A stretch of 64,000 bases of DNA, from positions 620,001 to 684,000 of the forward strand of contig NZ_JAPYPG010000001.1 of assembly GCF_029937755.1 (NCBI RefSeq), written 5' to 3'. A program made the position numbers and the translations under genes. Below, piece after piece: positions 16,291-24,757 of this stretch. Numbering within the stretch: the first letter of the stretch is position 1; every line of letters begins with the position of its first letter. This stretch comes from Henriciella sp. (GTDB taxonomy: Bacteria; Pseudomonadota; Alphaproteobacteria; Caulobacterales; Hyphomonadaceae). A model generated the notes under the pieces. The model was given only the letters and a program-made list of their open reading frames with translations. It was not told the origin of the DNA and did not search any database.

Positions 16291-16914
16291 CTAAGCTTCG
16301 ACGACGGAAAACTCACCCGTCCCGGAATCGCGCCAGTGCAGCTCGCCTTCGGCGATGGCGAACCAGGCGCCATGCAGTTCGAGATCGCCGGACTTCACCC
16401 GCTCCTCGACAAAGGGGAAGCTCATCAGGTTCTTCAGCGAGGTGTCGATGCCGGCAAATTCCAGCGCGCGCTGCGGATCTTCCGGATCGCGCGACAGCAC
16501 ATCCTTGCGTGCCTGATCCAGCAGACTCACCCATGGCGCGATGAAATGGCCGACCGGCTTGTCATCGGCAGCCGAGAGCGAGGCATTCACACCACCACAG
16601 CCACCATGGCCCATGATCAGGATATGTTTCACCTTGAGCGCCGTTACGGCAAATTCCAGCGCCGCGCTGACGCCGTGCAGGCCACCCCCCTGATCATAAG
16701 GCGGGACGAGATTAGCCACATTGCGCACCACGAACAGCTGGCCCGGCGCGGCATTGAAGATGTCGGCCGGCTCTGCCCGGCTGTCGGCGCAGGCGATGAT
16801 CATGATGTCGGGATCCTGCCCCCGGCCGAGCTCTTCATAGAGGCTGGCCTGGTGCTTGTAGACGCCGCGCCGGAAGGCGCGATAGCCGTTTTTGAGTTCC
16901 TCTGGCGTACGCAT
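16291..16914 (-). CDS. Beta-class carbonic anhydrase
   Basis: This 207-residue zinc enzyme interconverts carbon dioxide and bicarbonate. The zinc ligands and catalytic dyad are all visible: Cys42, Asp44 and Arg46 in 'ACADSRAEP', and His103 and Cys106 in 'GHGGCGGV'. The length is normal for the bacterial beta class. It is transcribed divergently from the TetR gene at 17068. Confidence 0.93.
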   Translation of the reverse strand: MRTPEELKNGYRAFRRGVYKHQASLYEELGRGQDPDIMIIACADSRAEPADIFNAAPGQLFVVRNVANLVPPYDQGGGLHGVSAALEFAVTALKVKHILIMGHGGCGGVNASLSAADDKPVGHFIAPWVSLLDQARKDVLSRDPEDPQRALEFAGIDTSLKNLMSFPFVEERVKSGDLELHGAWFAIAEGELHWRDSGTGEFSVVEA

Positions 16915-16989
16915 TCATCACTCCATGGTGGCAAACCTGCGCAGGCAATAATCAGGCCCACAGGTTTCTGCAACCGGGAGTGAGACGAC

Positions 16990-17009
16990 TCGTTCACTTC
17001 CGTCAACGA
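16990..17009. promoter_or_regulatory. Imperfect palindrome upstream of tetR, possible operator
   Basis: TCGTT-c-AC-ttcc-GT-c-AACGA is symmetric at 14 of 20 positions. It lies in the divergent region between the carbonic anhydrase and TetR genes, as expected for an autoregulatory TetR operator. Confidence 0.35.
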
Positions 17010-17067
17010 ATTTGCAAAGATAAGGCGTGAAGACTGCCAGTGTTCAACCGGTTCACGGAGAGCTCGC

Positions 17068-17679
17068 ATGGCCGACGCTGAAGAAAAGCCCACAAAAAAG
17101 AAAACGGCGCGCCGGCGTCAGGGACCGCGTCGCAGCGAGGCGTCGCGCGCGGCTATCCTCGATGCGACCCGGGAAGAGCTCACGGCCAGCGGCTGGCGAA
17201 AGTTCAGCGTCGATTCGATTGCCCGTCGCGCTCACGCCTCCAAGCAGACGATTTATCGCTGGTGGCCAGCAACCGGCACGATGTGCCTCGAGGCCGCGAC
17301 CACCCTGCTGCAGCCGGCATCGACCCCCGGCACTGACCCTGTGGACCGGATCTCCGCCCTGCTGCTTCCGTTCGAGACCGCCACGCGCACCGGCAATGGT
17401 CATGCGGTCCTGCGCGGAGCCATGATGGCAGCGGCCGACGAAAAGGATGCCAGCGATGCCTGGCGCAACTGGCTGAAGTCGAATGTCCGCGCGCCGCTGC
17501 GCCTGATCCTCGCTGAACTGGCAGCCAAGAAGCACATTCGCCGTGACTATGATCTCGATGAAGCGGTCAGTCTGCTGATCGCGCCGGTCTGGCACAATCT
17601 GCTGATCATGCGTGCGCCGCTGAAAGACGGGTTCTCGCAGGAACAGGCGCAGCGCCTGCTGAGGGTTCTCGCCCCCTAG
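17068..17679 (+). CDS. TetR-family transcriptional regulator
   Basis: The 203-residue protein has a basic lysine/arginine-rich N-terminus, then a TetR helix-turn-helix (about residues 27-72) containing '[21 protein letters not shown]'. The C-terminal ligand-binding region includes [17 protein letters not shown] and matches the TetR_C_11 style. The ligand is unknown. It is divergent from carbonic anhydrase. Its stop codon overlaps the convergent tsaD stop through the shared palindrome CTAG. Confidence 0.88.
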   Translation: MADAEEKPTKKKTARRRQGPRRSEASRAAILDATREELTASGWRKFSVDSIARRAHASKQTIYRWWPATGTMCLEAATTLLQPASTPGTDPVDRISALLLPFETATRTGNGHAVLRGAMMAAADEKDASDAWRNWLKSNVRAPLRLILAELAAKKHIRRDYDLDEAVSLLIAPVWHNLLIMRAPLKDGFSQEQAQRLLRVLAP

Positions 17680-18761
17680 GCCTTCGCGCCGCGTTTGCCG
17701 CCGCCATAGGCGGGATCGGCAAGCGCGCGGGCCTCATCCAGCGGCCAGCGGGGACGGGCGGCGAATGCCATGGCATTATCCGGCACCGCACCAGCCGCCA
17801 GGCGTTCGGCCCCGGCGAGGGCGATCATGGCCGCATTGTCAGTACAATGGCGCAGCGGCGGGGCGATCAGGGTTGCCCCATGACTCGCAGCCACATCGTT
17901 GAGCGCCGTGCGGATCGCCCCATTCGCGGCGACCCCTCCGGCAACGACCAGACGCTTGCCGTCGAAACCCGCCATGGCCCGGTCCGCCCTCGCTGACAGG
18001 CAGTCGGCAATTGCGGCCTGATAGCTGGCACAGAGGTCGGCGGTGTCCTGCTCCGAAAGCTCGCCTGCCTCGATGATGCGCGCAGCCGCCGTCTTCAGGC
18101 CTGCGAAACTCATGTCGAGACCCGGTCGGTCGAGCAGGGGACGCGGGAGCTTGTAGCGCGTGGGATCACCCGACTTCGCCGTGCGTTCGACCGCCGGCCC
18201 GCCGGGAAAGCCGAGATGAAGAAGCTTGGCGAGCTTGTCGAAGGCTTCCCCCGCAGCGTCGTCAATGGTCGTGCCGAGCCGCGTATAGTCGCCAAGGCCG
18301 CGCACCTCGATGAACTGGCAATGCCCGCCCGAGACGAGCAGCAGGAGGTATGGAAACGGGCAATCCTCCGCCAGCCGGGGGCTGAGCGCATGGCCTTCAA
18401 GGTGATTGACCGGAATGAAGGGTTTGCCGCTGGCAAGCGCCATGGCCTTGCCGGTCATCATGCCGACCATCACGCCACCGATCAGGCCGGGGCCGGAGGT
18501 CGCGGCGATCCCGTCGATCTCATCAAGGCTGAGGCCGCTTTCGTCCAGCGCGGTCGCCACCACCCGGTCGGCGATATCGGCATGAGCACGCGCGGCAATT
18601 TCAGGGACGACACCGCCATAGGGCGCGTGGTCTTCCACCTGGCTGCGCACGATTTCCGACAGGATGGTTGCCTTGCCGTCCTCAAGGCGCAGCACGGCGG
18701 CAGCGGTCTCGTCGCAGCTGGTTTCGATGCCGAGGATGGTCAGGCGTGTCATGCCACTCAT
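17676..18761 (-). CDS. tsaD: tRNA N6-adenosine threonylcarbamoyltransferase TsaD
   Basis: This 361-residue Kae1/Qri7 family protein begins '[17 protein letters not shown]', the classic TsaD opening, and has the metal-binding HxxxH as His120 and His124 in '[13 protein letters not shown]', then '[12 protein letters not shown]' and '[14 protein letters not shown]'. With TsaB, TsaE and TsaC it transfers threonylcarbamoyl to A37 of ANN-decoding tRNAs. tsaE is also in this window, at 52.5 kb. It is divergent from hemC across a GH5 gene; tsaD beside hemC is a familiar alphaproteobacterial order, here interrupted. An in-frame ATG at 18752 is an alternative start. Confidence 0.96.
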   Translation of the reverse strand: MSGMTRLTILGIETSCDETAAAVLRLEDGKATILSEIVRSQVEDHAPYGGVVPEIAARAHADIADRVVATALDESGLSLDEIDGIAATSGPGLIGGVMVGMMTGKAMALASGKPFIPVNHLEGHALSPRLAEDCPFPYLLLLVSGGHCQFIEVRGLGDYTRLGTTIDDAAGEAFDKLAKLLHLGFPGGPAVERTAKSGDPTRYKLPRPLLDRPGLDMSFAGLKTAAARIIEAGELSEQDTADLCASYQAAIADCLSARADRAMAGFDGKRLVVAGGVAANGAIRTALNDVAASHGATLIAPPLRHCTDNAAMIALAGAERLAAGAVPDNAMAFAARPRWPLDEARALADPAYGGGKRGAKA

Positions 18762-18797
18762 CTAAGCGCTGCCGGGCCTTCAGGGAAGGCTGTCCGG

Positions 18798-19802
18798 TCA
18801 GTCCTCGATCAGGGCCGAGAGCATCGACCGGATCCAGGTCTCGCGCTCGGGATTGTAGGCCCTGAAGGTCGTCGCATAGTCCCAGTAGCACCAGCCGATG
18901 TTCCGCTCCTCGGCGAACTCACGCATCGCACGCGTCCAGGCAACGCGCTGGTCGAGCGGCACATCTTCATAGACGCCGAACTCACCAAGCAGGATCGGGC
19001 GGCCCTGATCGCGCGCAAACTCCGCGGCCATGTCGGCGCCCAGCGCCATCAGGTCGCGATCCTCATTCGAGCCCCAACGTGTGCCGACCGGCGGCGGATC
19101 GTCGGCAAAGGACGCGCCCTGATGGGTGAAATTGTAGGGCTCATAAGAGTGGAAGGTCAGGATGATGCGGTCATCTTCCGGCGGCCGGCTCTTGAGCAGT
19201 GCGTCGAGGCCACCCCAGCCGGCACTGCCGACAACGACCCAGCGGTCCGGGTGCTTCTCCCGCACAATGGCCAGCAGCTCACGGTTGATCGCATCGGTCT
19301 TGCGCACGGTCATGCGGTCATTCGGTTCGTTGATCAGCTCGAAGATGACCGTGTCCGGTGCCCCCTCGAAAGCCTCTGCAATCTGGCGCCAGATCGCTCC
19401 GAGCCGGGCGCGATGGGCATCCGGCTTCTTCATCAGAGCGCTATAGTGATGGACGTCGATGAGGATCTGCAGGCCAATCTCGTCAGCCCAACCGGTGATC
19501 TCCTTGATCCGCGCCATGAAAGCCGGGTCGATCGTGTAGGGCTTCTTGTCGGAGGCATGCGCACTCCATTTGATCGGCAGGCGGACCGTATCGAAACCGG
19601 CTTCCTTGAGGCGAACCAGATCTTCCTTGCGCACCGTATAGCCCCAGTCGCCTTCATTCGGCGCTTCCAGCCCGCCCCCGAGATTCATGCAGCGCTCGAC
19701 CGGCGGCGATGGCGCCTTTGGCATTTCGTCGGCATTGGCAGAGGGCTCGCTTCCCGAACAGGCAGCAAGCATCAGGGCAAGGGAAGCAATCATTGGGCGC
19801 AT
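18798..19802 (-). CDS. Glycoside hydrolase family 5 lipoprotein (cellulase-like)
   Basis: The 334-residue protein has a lipoprotein signal (MLAAC, Cys15) and a GH5 TIM barrel. 'FDTVRLPIKWSAH' is the conserved early strand, the catalytic acid/base is Glu159 in 'ELINEPND', the histidine loop is FHSYEPYNFTH, and the nucleophile is Glu274 in 'LLGEFGVYED'. It should cleave a beta-1,4- or related beta-linked glucan outside the cytoplasm, attached to a membrane. It lies directly upstream of tsaD on the same strand with a 36-base gap, so the two may be co-transcribed. A longer in-frame leader upstream crosses hemC and is rejected. Confidence 0.87.
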   Translation of the reverse strand: MRPMIASLALMLAACSGSEPSANADEMPKAPSPPVERCMNLGGGLEAPNEGDWGYTVRKEDLVRLKEAGFDTVRLPIKWSAHASDKKPYTIDPAFMARIKEITGWADEIGLQILIDVHHYSALMKKPDAHRARLGAIWRQIAEAFEGAPDTVIFELINEPNDRMTVRKTDAINRELLAIVREKHPDRWVVVGSAGWGGLDALLKSRPPEDDRIILTFHSYEPYNFTHQGASFADDPPPVGTRWGSNEDRDLMALGADMAAEFARDQGRPILLGEFGVYEDVPLDQRVAWTRAMREFAEERNIGWCYWDYATTFRAYNPERETWIRSMLSALIED

Positions 19803-19932
19803 GGGCGTATCCTGACCGGGTTTCGTTAAGAAAGCGCCCGCACATCGCGTGCCAGCGCTGACATCCCCCGCTCTCTTGTCAGGACCTTTGTCACACTTTA
19901 GCAGGGCCAAATCTGGACAGTCAGGAGACATC

Positions 19933-20895
19933 ATGGTGGCAGGCTCAGCTTCCCGGCTAACCCTGAAGATCGGAACGCGCGGCTCACCGCTGGCGCTGGT
20001 ACAGGCGCGCGACGTCGCTGCCGACCTTGAACGGCTCTCGAATGGCGAAGTCACTGGCGAGATCGTCACCTTCACGACCGGCGGCGACAAGCTGACGACC
20101 GAGCGGCTGATCAATGCTGGCGGCAAGGGGCTCTTTACCCGCGAGATCGATGCCGCCGTCGATGACGGACGCTGCGATATCGGCGTGCACAGCCTCAAGG
20201 ACGTTCCCGGCGCCCTGCCCGACGGCCAGGCCCTGCTCGCTTACCCCCTGCGCGAGGACCCGCGCGACGGCTTCATCAACCGCGCCGGACTGAAAAGCCC
20301 GAAGGACCTGCCGAAGAACGCAACCGTTGGCACCGCCAGCCTGCGCCGGGAGAGCCAGACGCTCGCCATGCGGCCCGACCTCAACATCGTCACCTTCCGC
20401 GGCAATGTGCAGACCCGTCTGCGCAAGCTCGACGAGGGTCAGGCTGATGCGACCTATCTCGCCATGGCTGGGCTTCAGCGTCTCGACATGGCGCATGTCG
20501 CCGAGCCGGTCCCGGTCAAGGAAATGATCCCGGCGGCTGGCCAGGGCATTGTCGCGATTGCGGCACGCCCGGACGATCTCGATCAGGATATTCTCGACCT
20601 CATCCATCAGCTCAATCATGCCGAAACACGGCTGGCGGCCATGGCCGAGCGGGCTTTCCTGGTCGAGCTGGACGGCTCCTGCCGCACCGCCATGGGTGGG
20701 CATGCCTGGCAGGAAGAGGGCGTGTGGAAGTTCTCCGGCGAAGTGCTGAAGCCGGACGGTTCGCACCGCTGGGTGCATCAGGGTGTCGCGCAGATTGATG
20801 CGAGTGAAGCGGAGATGGCGGCGCTCGGCCGTCAGGCTGGCGAGCAGATCCGCGCGGCGGCAGGCGGCAACCTGCCCGCCTTCGACGATGTCTGA
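19933..20895 (+). CDS. hemC: Porphobilinogen deaminase (hydroxymethylbilane synthase)
   Basis: This 320-residue enzyme condenses four porphobilinogen molecules into hydroxymethylbilane for heme. Visible motifs are 'LKIGTRGSPLALVQA', GGKGLFTREID, the arginine-rich 'VGTASLRRESQTLAMRPDL', and Cys250 in 'VELDGSCRTAMGGH', which holds the dipyrromethane cofactor. ATG 19933 is preceded by CAGGAG at good spacing; a longer leader is spurious. hemD overlaps its end by 8 bases, which implies translational coupling. Confidence 0.96.
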   Translation: MVAGSASRLTLKIGTRGSPLALVQARDVAADLERLSNGEVTGEIVTFTTGGDKLTTERLINAGGKGLFTREIDAAVDDGRCDIGVHSLKDVPGALPDGQALLAYPLREDPRDGFINRAGLKSPKDLPKNATVGTASLRRESQTLAMRPDLNIVTFRGNVQTRLRKLDEGQADATYLAMAGLQRLDMAHVAEPVPVKEMIPAAGQGIVAIAARPDDLDQDILDLIHQLNHAETRLAAMAERAFLVELDGSCRTAMGGHAWQEEGVWKFSGEVLKPDGSHRWVHQGVAQIDASEAEMAALGRQAGEQIRAAAGGNLPAFDDV

Positions 20896-21610
20896 GACTC
20901 GTCCGTCGGTCATCGTCACACGCGCCGAACCGGGCGGTTCGCAGACGGCCGAACGGTTGGAGGGTAAGGGACTAACGCCGCTCCTGTCGCCGGCCCTTGA
21001 GCTCGCGGCTCGCGCCGAGGCCGTGCCCGACTTGTCAGGCTTTGGCGGCCTGGTCTTTACGAGCGCGAATGGTGTGCGGTTCTTTGCCGAGGCGAGCGAT
21101 GCCCGTACCCTGCCCGCCTGGTGTGTGGGACCGGCGACCGCCTCGGAAGCGCTGCGGGAAGGGTTCAGCCCCGTTCATGAATCCTCCGGCAATGCGCATG
21201 ATCTCGCCCATTACATCGCTCACCACTGGTCGGCTGAAAGCCGGAGCCTGCTTCACATTGCCAACGCTGCGGCCAAGGGCGACCTGAAAAAAGCGCTGGA
21301 AGAGGCGGGCTTCACGGTCACCTTTCTGCCGCTTTATGAGGCCCGCCGCGCTGGCAATCTCAACGAAGAAGCGCTTGGCGCGATCCGGTCCGGCACCCGT
21401 ACAATCGTCCTCATCCACTCGAGAAAAGGCGCAGAGGCCTTTCTTGCTCTTGCAAATGGCCTCAATCTTACGAAAACGGAGTTTGTCGCGATTTCATCGC
21501 AGGCCGCAGCACCCTTGGAAACAATCGCCACGGGCGGCGTTTATGCGGCAGGCCATCCGGACGAGGACCATCTCATGGCGTGCCTCGAAGGGGTGCTGGC
21601 GAACGGTTGA
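20888..21610 (+). CDS. hemD: Uroporphyrinogen-III synthase
   Basis: This 240-residue protein starts inside the hemC stop region (ATGTCTGA overlap). Its two-domain alternating fold shows 'VIVTRAEPGGSQTAERLEG' at the start, GLVFTSANGVRFF and 'TIVLIHSRKGAEAFLALA'. The sequence is divergent, as usual for HemD, but the position after hemC is decisive. It closes and isomerises hydroxymethylbilane to uroporphyrinogen III. Confidence 0.9.
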   Translation: MSETRPSVIVTRAEPGGSQTAERLEGKGLTPLLSPALELAARAEAVPDLSGFGGLVFTSANGVRFFAEASDARTLPAWCVGPATASEALREGFSPVHESSGNAHDLAHYIAHHWSAESRSLLHIANAAAKGDLKKALEEAGFTVTFLPLYEARRAGNLNEEALGAIRSGTRTIVLIHSRKGAEAFLALANGLNLTKTEFVAISSQAAAPLETIATGGVYAAGHPDEDHLMACLEGVLANG

Positions 21611-21661
21611 GCGTGCGGCAATGATAATGGAAGGCGGCTGGGGAGCTTGAAGAGGTAAAGC

Positions 21662-22843
21662 ATGAGCGACCGTCCGACCCATTCTGTCCCGATCGACGCC
21701 GAGTATGAGCCGGCCGAGACCCCCGAGGACAAGACGAAAGCGGAAAAGCGGAAAAAAGCCGAAAAAGGGGGTGGCCCGGGTTGGGTCGCGCTGACCTTTG
21801 TGGCGCTGATCGCGCTTGGGGCGCTTGCTGTTTCTGTCTGGTCGTCCGGGCTTCTCGTTCAGTCAAACCTGCCCACGCCATCTGAAACGGCGTTCGGCGA
21901 TGTCCGCGAACAGCAGGCCACGCTGGAAACGCGCGTCGGTGAACTTTCTTCGCAAGTCGAAGGGCTTATCGACCGCGTGGACAGTGAAATCGGCCGCCTC
22001 GACACCGAGATCGCGGAGCTGCCTGCCGAAACCGCGCCGGGCGATGGCGAAACCGGTGGCGACATGCCTGCCGGTCTGGACGCCCGCCTCACCGGCCTCG
22101 AAGAGCAGGTCACCAGCCTCACCGAAAACCAGGGCGCCGGCATCGACCCCGCCCGCATCGAGGCCATCGAACGCGGCCTTGAAAAGGCCAACCAGAATGA
22201 CGGCCCCAGCAATTCCCAGCTGGTAAGCCTGCGTACCGAACTCGAAACCCTGAGCACAGAACTCCAGACGCTCGAAGCCACGCAGCGCGACCTCGCCACG
22301 GAGATCGACGATGTACGCACCGATGCCGCTGACATGCGCCGCGCCTCGGCCTCCGTCGTCAGCGCCTCGCTGGCCCTTTCCGGCATCGAAGCCGCTGCCA
22401 ATCGCGGCGAGACCTTTGAAGAACAATACCGGCAACTGAATGAAGCGCGCCCCGAGGATGGCGATGTGCAGGCCCTTGCCAGCCTGTCACGCATCGAGGT
22501 GCCGACGGTTGAAAGCCTGCGCGCGCAATTCCGGGAGCTGCGCAAGACGGCTATCGCCCGCGACACCGAAGAGTCCTCGGGCCTCGGCTGGGTGAATACC
22601 GTGTTCGGTGAGACCGTCAGTATCCGCCGCACGTCCGGCGACAGCCAGACCGCCGAAAGGCTGGCCGACGCCGAAGCCGCGCTCGCGCGCGACGCCCTTG
22701 CAAACGCCGTCGACGCGGTCGAGGCCCTGCCGGAAACGGTGAAGCCTGTCTTCCAGACATGGCTCGCCGATGCACGCCGCCGGGCACGGCTTGAACAAAC
22801 TCTTGAGGATTTACGCCTTAAATTGATCGCAGCGGGACAATAG
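21662..22843 (+). CDS. Mic60/mitofilin-family inner-membrane protein
   Basis: The 393-residue protein has a charged N-terminus, one membrane helix (about 41-62), a long coiled-coil region (about 75-245) rich in Glu/Gln/Leu, and a conserved C-terminal domain with 'FEEQYRQLNEARPEDGDV', IEVPTVESLRAQFRELR and 'LGWVNTVFGETVSIRRT'. This is the alphaproteobacterial homologue of the mitochondrial crista-junction protein Mic60, typically encoded in the heme cluster. It shapes inner-membrane invaginations and links inner and outer membranes. It lies between hemD and hemY, in the order known for alphaproteobacteria. Confidence 0.9.
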   Translation: MSDRPTHSVPIDAEYEPAETPEDKTKAEKRKKAEKGGGPGWVALTFVALIALGALAVSVWSSGLLVQSNLPTPSETAFGDVREQQATLETRVGELSSQVEGLIDRVDSEIGRLDTEIAELPAETAPGDGETGGDMPAGLDARLTGLEEQVTSLTENQGAGIDPARIEAIERGLEKANQNDGPSNSQLVSLRTELETLSTELQTLEATQRDLATEIDDVRTDAADMRRASASVVSASLALSGIEAAANRGETFEEQYRQLNEARPEDGDVQALASLSRIEVPTVESLRAQFRELRKTAIARDTEESSGLGWVNTVFGETVSIRRTSGDSQTAERLADAEAALARDALANAVDAVEALPETVKPVFQTWLADARRRARLEQTLEDLRLKLIAAGQ

Positions 22844-22854
22844 ATACATATTTG

Positions 22855-24324
22855 ATGATAGTCCTTTTTCTTCTTATCGCCCTTATCGTTCTCGCCGGCA
22901 TTGCCGTGCTCTGGGCCTCGCGCCTGCCGGGCAGCGTGCTGATCACGCTCGGCCCCGAGACCGCCATCGAGCTGAAACTGGTCGTCGCCATCCTGGCCGT
23001 TCTTCTGCTGGGCGCGGCGATGGCCATGATCTGGGGTGCCGTGACGGGCCTCTTAAAACTGCCCAGCCGCTTCACCGAAGCACGGCATGAATCGAAAGTC
23101 CGAAAGGCCAACAAGGCGCTGGCCGATGGGCTTCTTTCGGCTGAAGCCGGAGATGTCCGCTCAGCCAAACGCTATGCCAGCAAGGCGTCGCAACATGCCG
23201 ATGACGAGCGAATGAAGCTCCTGCTCGAGGCTCGCACGGCCGAGATTTCCGACGACTGGTCAGGGGCCGAGCGCGCCTGGGGCCTGCTGGCCCGCCTGCC
23301 TGGCGGACAGCTTGCTGGCCTACGCGGGGCAGCGACCGCGGCATCCGAACGCGGCGATGTGGCCGGGGCCGAAGCGCGTGCCCGCGAAGCTCTGGAGATG
23401 CGCACCGAAGCCGACTGGCCGTTCAACGCCCTGTTCGACAGCCAGATTGCGCGCGGTCACTGGCAGGACGCGCTTCAGACCCTTGCCATCGGTGAGAAGC
23501 GCGGCGCCATCAAGGGCGACAGCCTGCGCCGCCGCCGGGCCGTGCTCTATACTGCGCTCGCCTGCGCCCTGCCGAATGCCGAGCGCCGGGATGCCCAGCG
23601 CATGCTCGCCGATGCCATCCGGTCCGCCTCGACCTTCCCGCCCGCCGCCTATCATGGTGCCCGCCACCTGATGATGGATGGCAAGGTGAAGGCCGCACAG
23701 GGCGTTCTCGAGCTTGGCTGGAAGGCGCATCCGCACCCGGCGCTCGCCCATCTCTGCCGCCGGCTTGATCCAGCCGACACGCCGAAGAGCCAGATCGGGC
23801 GCCTTGAGTCGCTGATCGCCACCAACCCCGATGCGCGCGAAAGCAAGATCCTGAAGGCCGAAATCGCCATGGCGAGCCGTGACTGGATGAGCGCCATCCG
23901 CGTGCTCGCCCTGCTGGTCGAGGAAAAGCCGACCGCCCGGCTCTGCCTGCTGCTGGAGCAGGCGCTGCGCGGCTATGGCGATGCCAAGGAAGCCGACCGC
24001 TGGGGCCGCATGGCGGTGACCGCATCGCGTGAGGCCGAATGGTCCGACATCGACCCGAACGGCAATGCCTTCGACTATTCGCGCCGCGACTGGGGCCGCC
24101 TGGTCTATGCCTTCGGCGATGCCGGGAATCTCGTCCATCCGCGCTATGAGGCCTATGGCCGCGAACTTGAGGCCGGGCGACACATTGCCCTGCCCGCCCC
24201 GGTTCGCCGGGTAAGGCCGGCCAGCGAAGCGCCGACCCCGCGCCAGCCCATGCCGGGCGAACGGCCGCTCAAGCTGAGCGAGCCGCCAGTCGACTATGTG
24301 CAGGACGCCGACGAGGAGCGCTAG
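22855..24324 (+). CDS. hemY: HemY-like membrane protein with TPR region
   Basis: This 489-residue protein has two N-terminal membrane helices (about 2-22 and 38-62), with the HemY_N feature 'LPGSVLITLGPETAIELKL' between them. A long helical TPR-type region follows (about 80-400), including 'ALADGLLSAEAGDVRSAKRYASKAS'. The tail is Pro/Arg-rich. In this family HemY is an inner-membrane protein tied to late heme synthesis by gene position; its biochemical role is not established. ATG 22855 or TTG 22852 may start it; neither has a strong ribosome site. Confidence 0.9.
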   Translation: MIVLFLLIALIVLAGIAVLWASRLPGSVLITLGPETAIELKLVVAILAVLLLGAAMAMIWGAVTGLLKLPSRFTEARHESKVRKANKALADGLLSAEAGDVRSAKRYASKASQHADDERMKLLLEARTAEISDDWSGAERAWGLLARLPGGQLAGLRGAATAASERGDVAGAEARAREALEMRTEADWPFNALFDSQIARGHWQDALQTLAIGEKRGAIKGDSLRRRRAVLYTALACALPNAERRDAQRMLADAIRSASTFPPAAYHGARHLMMDGKVKAAQGVLELGWKAHPHPALAHLCRRLDPADTPKSQIGRLESLIATNPDARESKILKAEIAMASRDWMSAIRVLALLVEEKPTARLCLLLEQALRGYGDAKEADRWGRMAVTASREAEWSDIDPNGNAFDYSRRDWGRLVYAFGDAGNLVHPRYEAYGRELEAGRHIALPAPVRRVRPASEAPTPRQPMPGERPLKLSEPPVDYVQDADEER

Positions 24325-24360
24325 AGCGCCCGCAGCTGCAGGGCCGCGCGAAGTGAAAAG

Positions 24361-24375
24361 CAGGCTTGCAGCCTG
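24361..24375 (+). terminator. Short hairpin after hemY
   Basis: CAGGCT (24361-24366) pairs with AGCCTG (24370-24375) around a 3-base loop, 37 bases after the hemY stop. There is no T-run; termination is only possible. Confidence 0.3.
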
Positions 24376-24411
24376 AAGGATCAAACGGTATGGAGACGCC
24401 CTCAACGGTCA

Positions 24412-24487
24412 GCCGCCTTAGCTCAGCTGGTAGAGCATCGCATTCGTAATGCGGGGGTCAGGTGTTCAAGTCACCTAGGCGGCACCA
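24412..24487 (+). tRNA. tRNA-Thr(CGT)
   Basis: All arms pair: acceptor GCCGCCT with AGGCGGC, D-arm GCTC/GAGC, anticodon stem TCGCA/TGCGG, and T-arm AGGTG/CACCT. The 7-base anticodon loop TTCGTAA puts CGT at 24445-24447, which reads ACG threonine codons. Discriminator A and an encoded CCA complete 76 bases. Confidence 0.97.
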
Positions 24488-24547
24488 TTCAAATCCGGTT
24501 TGCTTCGCAAAAAAATCGATCCGGTGGATCGATTTTAGGATTTGAAT
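24487..24547. repeat. Three-way-junction palindromic element directly after tRNA-Thr
   Basis: An outer stem ATTCAAATCC (24487-24496) pairs with GGATTTGAAT (24538-24547). Inside are two hairpins: TTTGC/GCAAA (24499-24511) and AAAATCGATCC/GGATCGATTTT (24512-24536, 3-base loop). A further GGCGGC-A-GCCGCC palindrome follows at 24550-24562. The element begins at the last base of the tRNA CCA. It may be a mobile palindromic repeat, a tRNA terminator, or both. No second copy was noticed in this window. Confidence 0.6.
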
Positions 24548-24577
24548 GCGGCGGCAGCCGCCATTCCAGCTTTCAAC

Positions 24578-24730
24578 CTAGCTGCGCCTGAAAAGATAGC
24601 CAAACTGTAGCAGTAGTGCGCCTACCAAGAACAAGGCGACACCTAGCCAGCCGTCGACAAATGACCATAGGAAGACCAGCGCAGCGAGCACAGGGAGCGA
24701 AACCAAAAGCCTCTTTAGGAATGAACTCAT
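24578..24730 (-). CDS. Small 50-residue membrane protein
   Basis: This short frame encodes a basic N-terminus (SSFLKRLL), one or two hydrophobic segments (about 9-24 and 27-44), and a basic end YLFRRS. The periodic, hydrophobic and clean sequence looks like a genuine small membrane protein. The ribosome site is weak (GGTGG). It lies between thpR (upstream on the same strand) and the palindromic element. Function is unknown. Confidence 0.5.
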   Translation of the reverse strand: MSSFLKRLLVSLPVLAALVFLWSFVDGWLGVALFLVGALLLQFGYLFRRS

Positions 24731-24757
24731 CTTAGCCACCAAACCACTCCATCTGTC

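Noticed and set aside
18216-19829. 537-codon plus-strand frame
   Set aside because: It is antisense to tsaD and the GH5 gene, both of which have intact catalytic motifs. Its own translation has no domain-like pattern.
19803-20198. Upstream in-frame extension of the GH5 gene
   Set aside because: It would cross the start of hemC and would put about 130 residues before a clear lipoprotein signal.
24412-24487. tRNA-Thr as an integration site of a genomic island
   Set aside because: No integrase lies beside it and no repeat of the tRNA 3' end was noticed in the window. The flanking genes are housekeeping genes.
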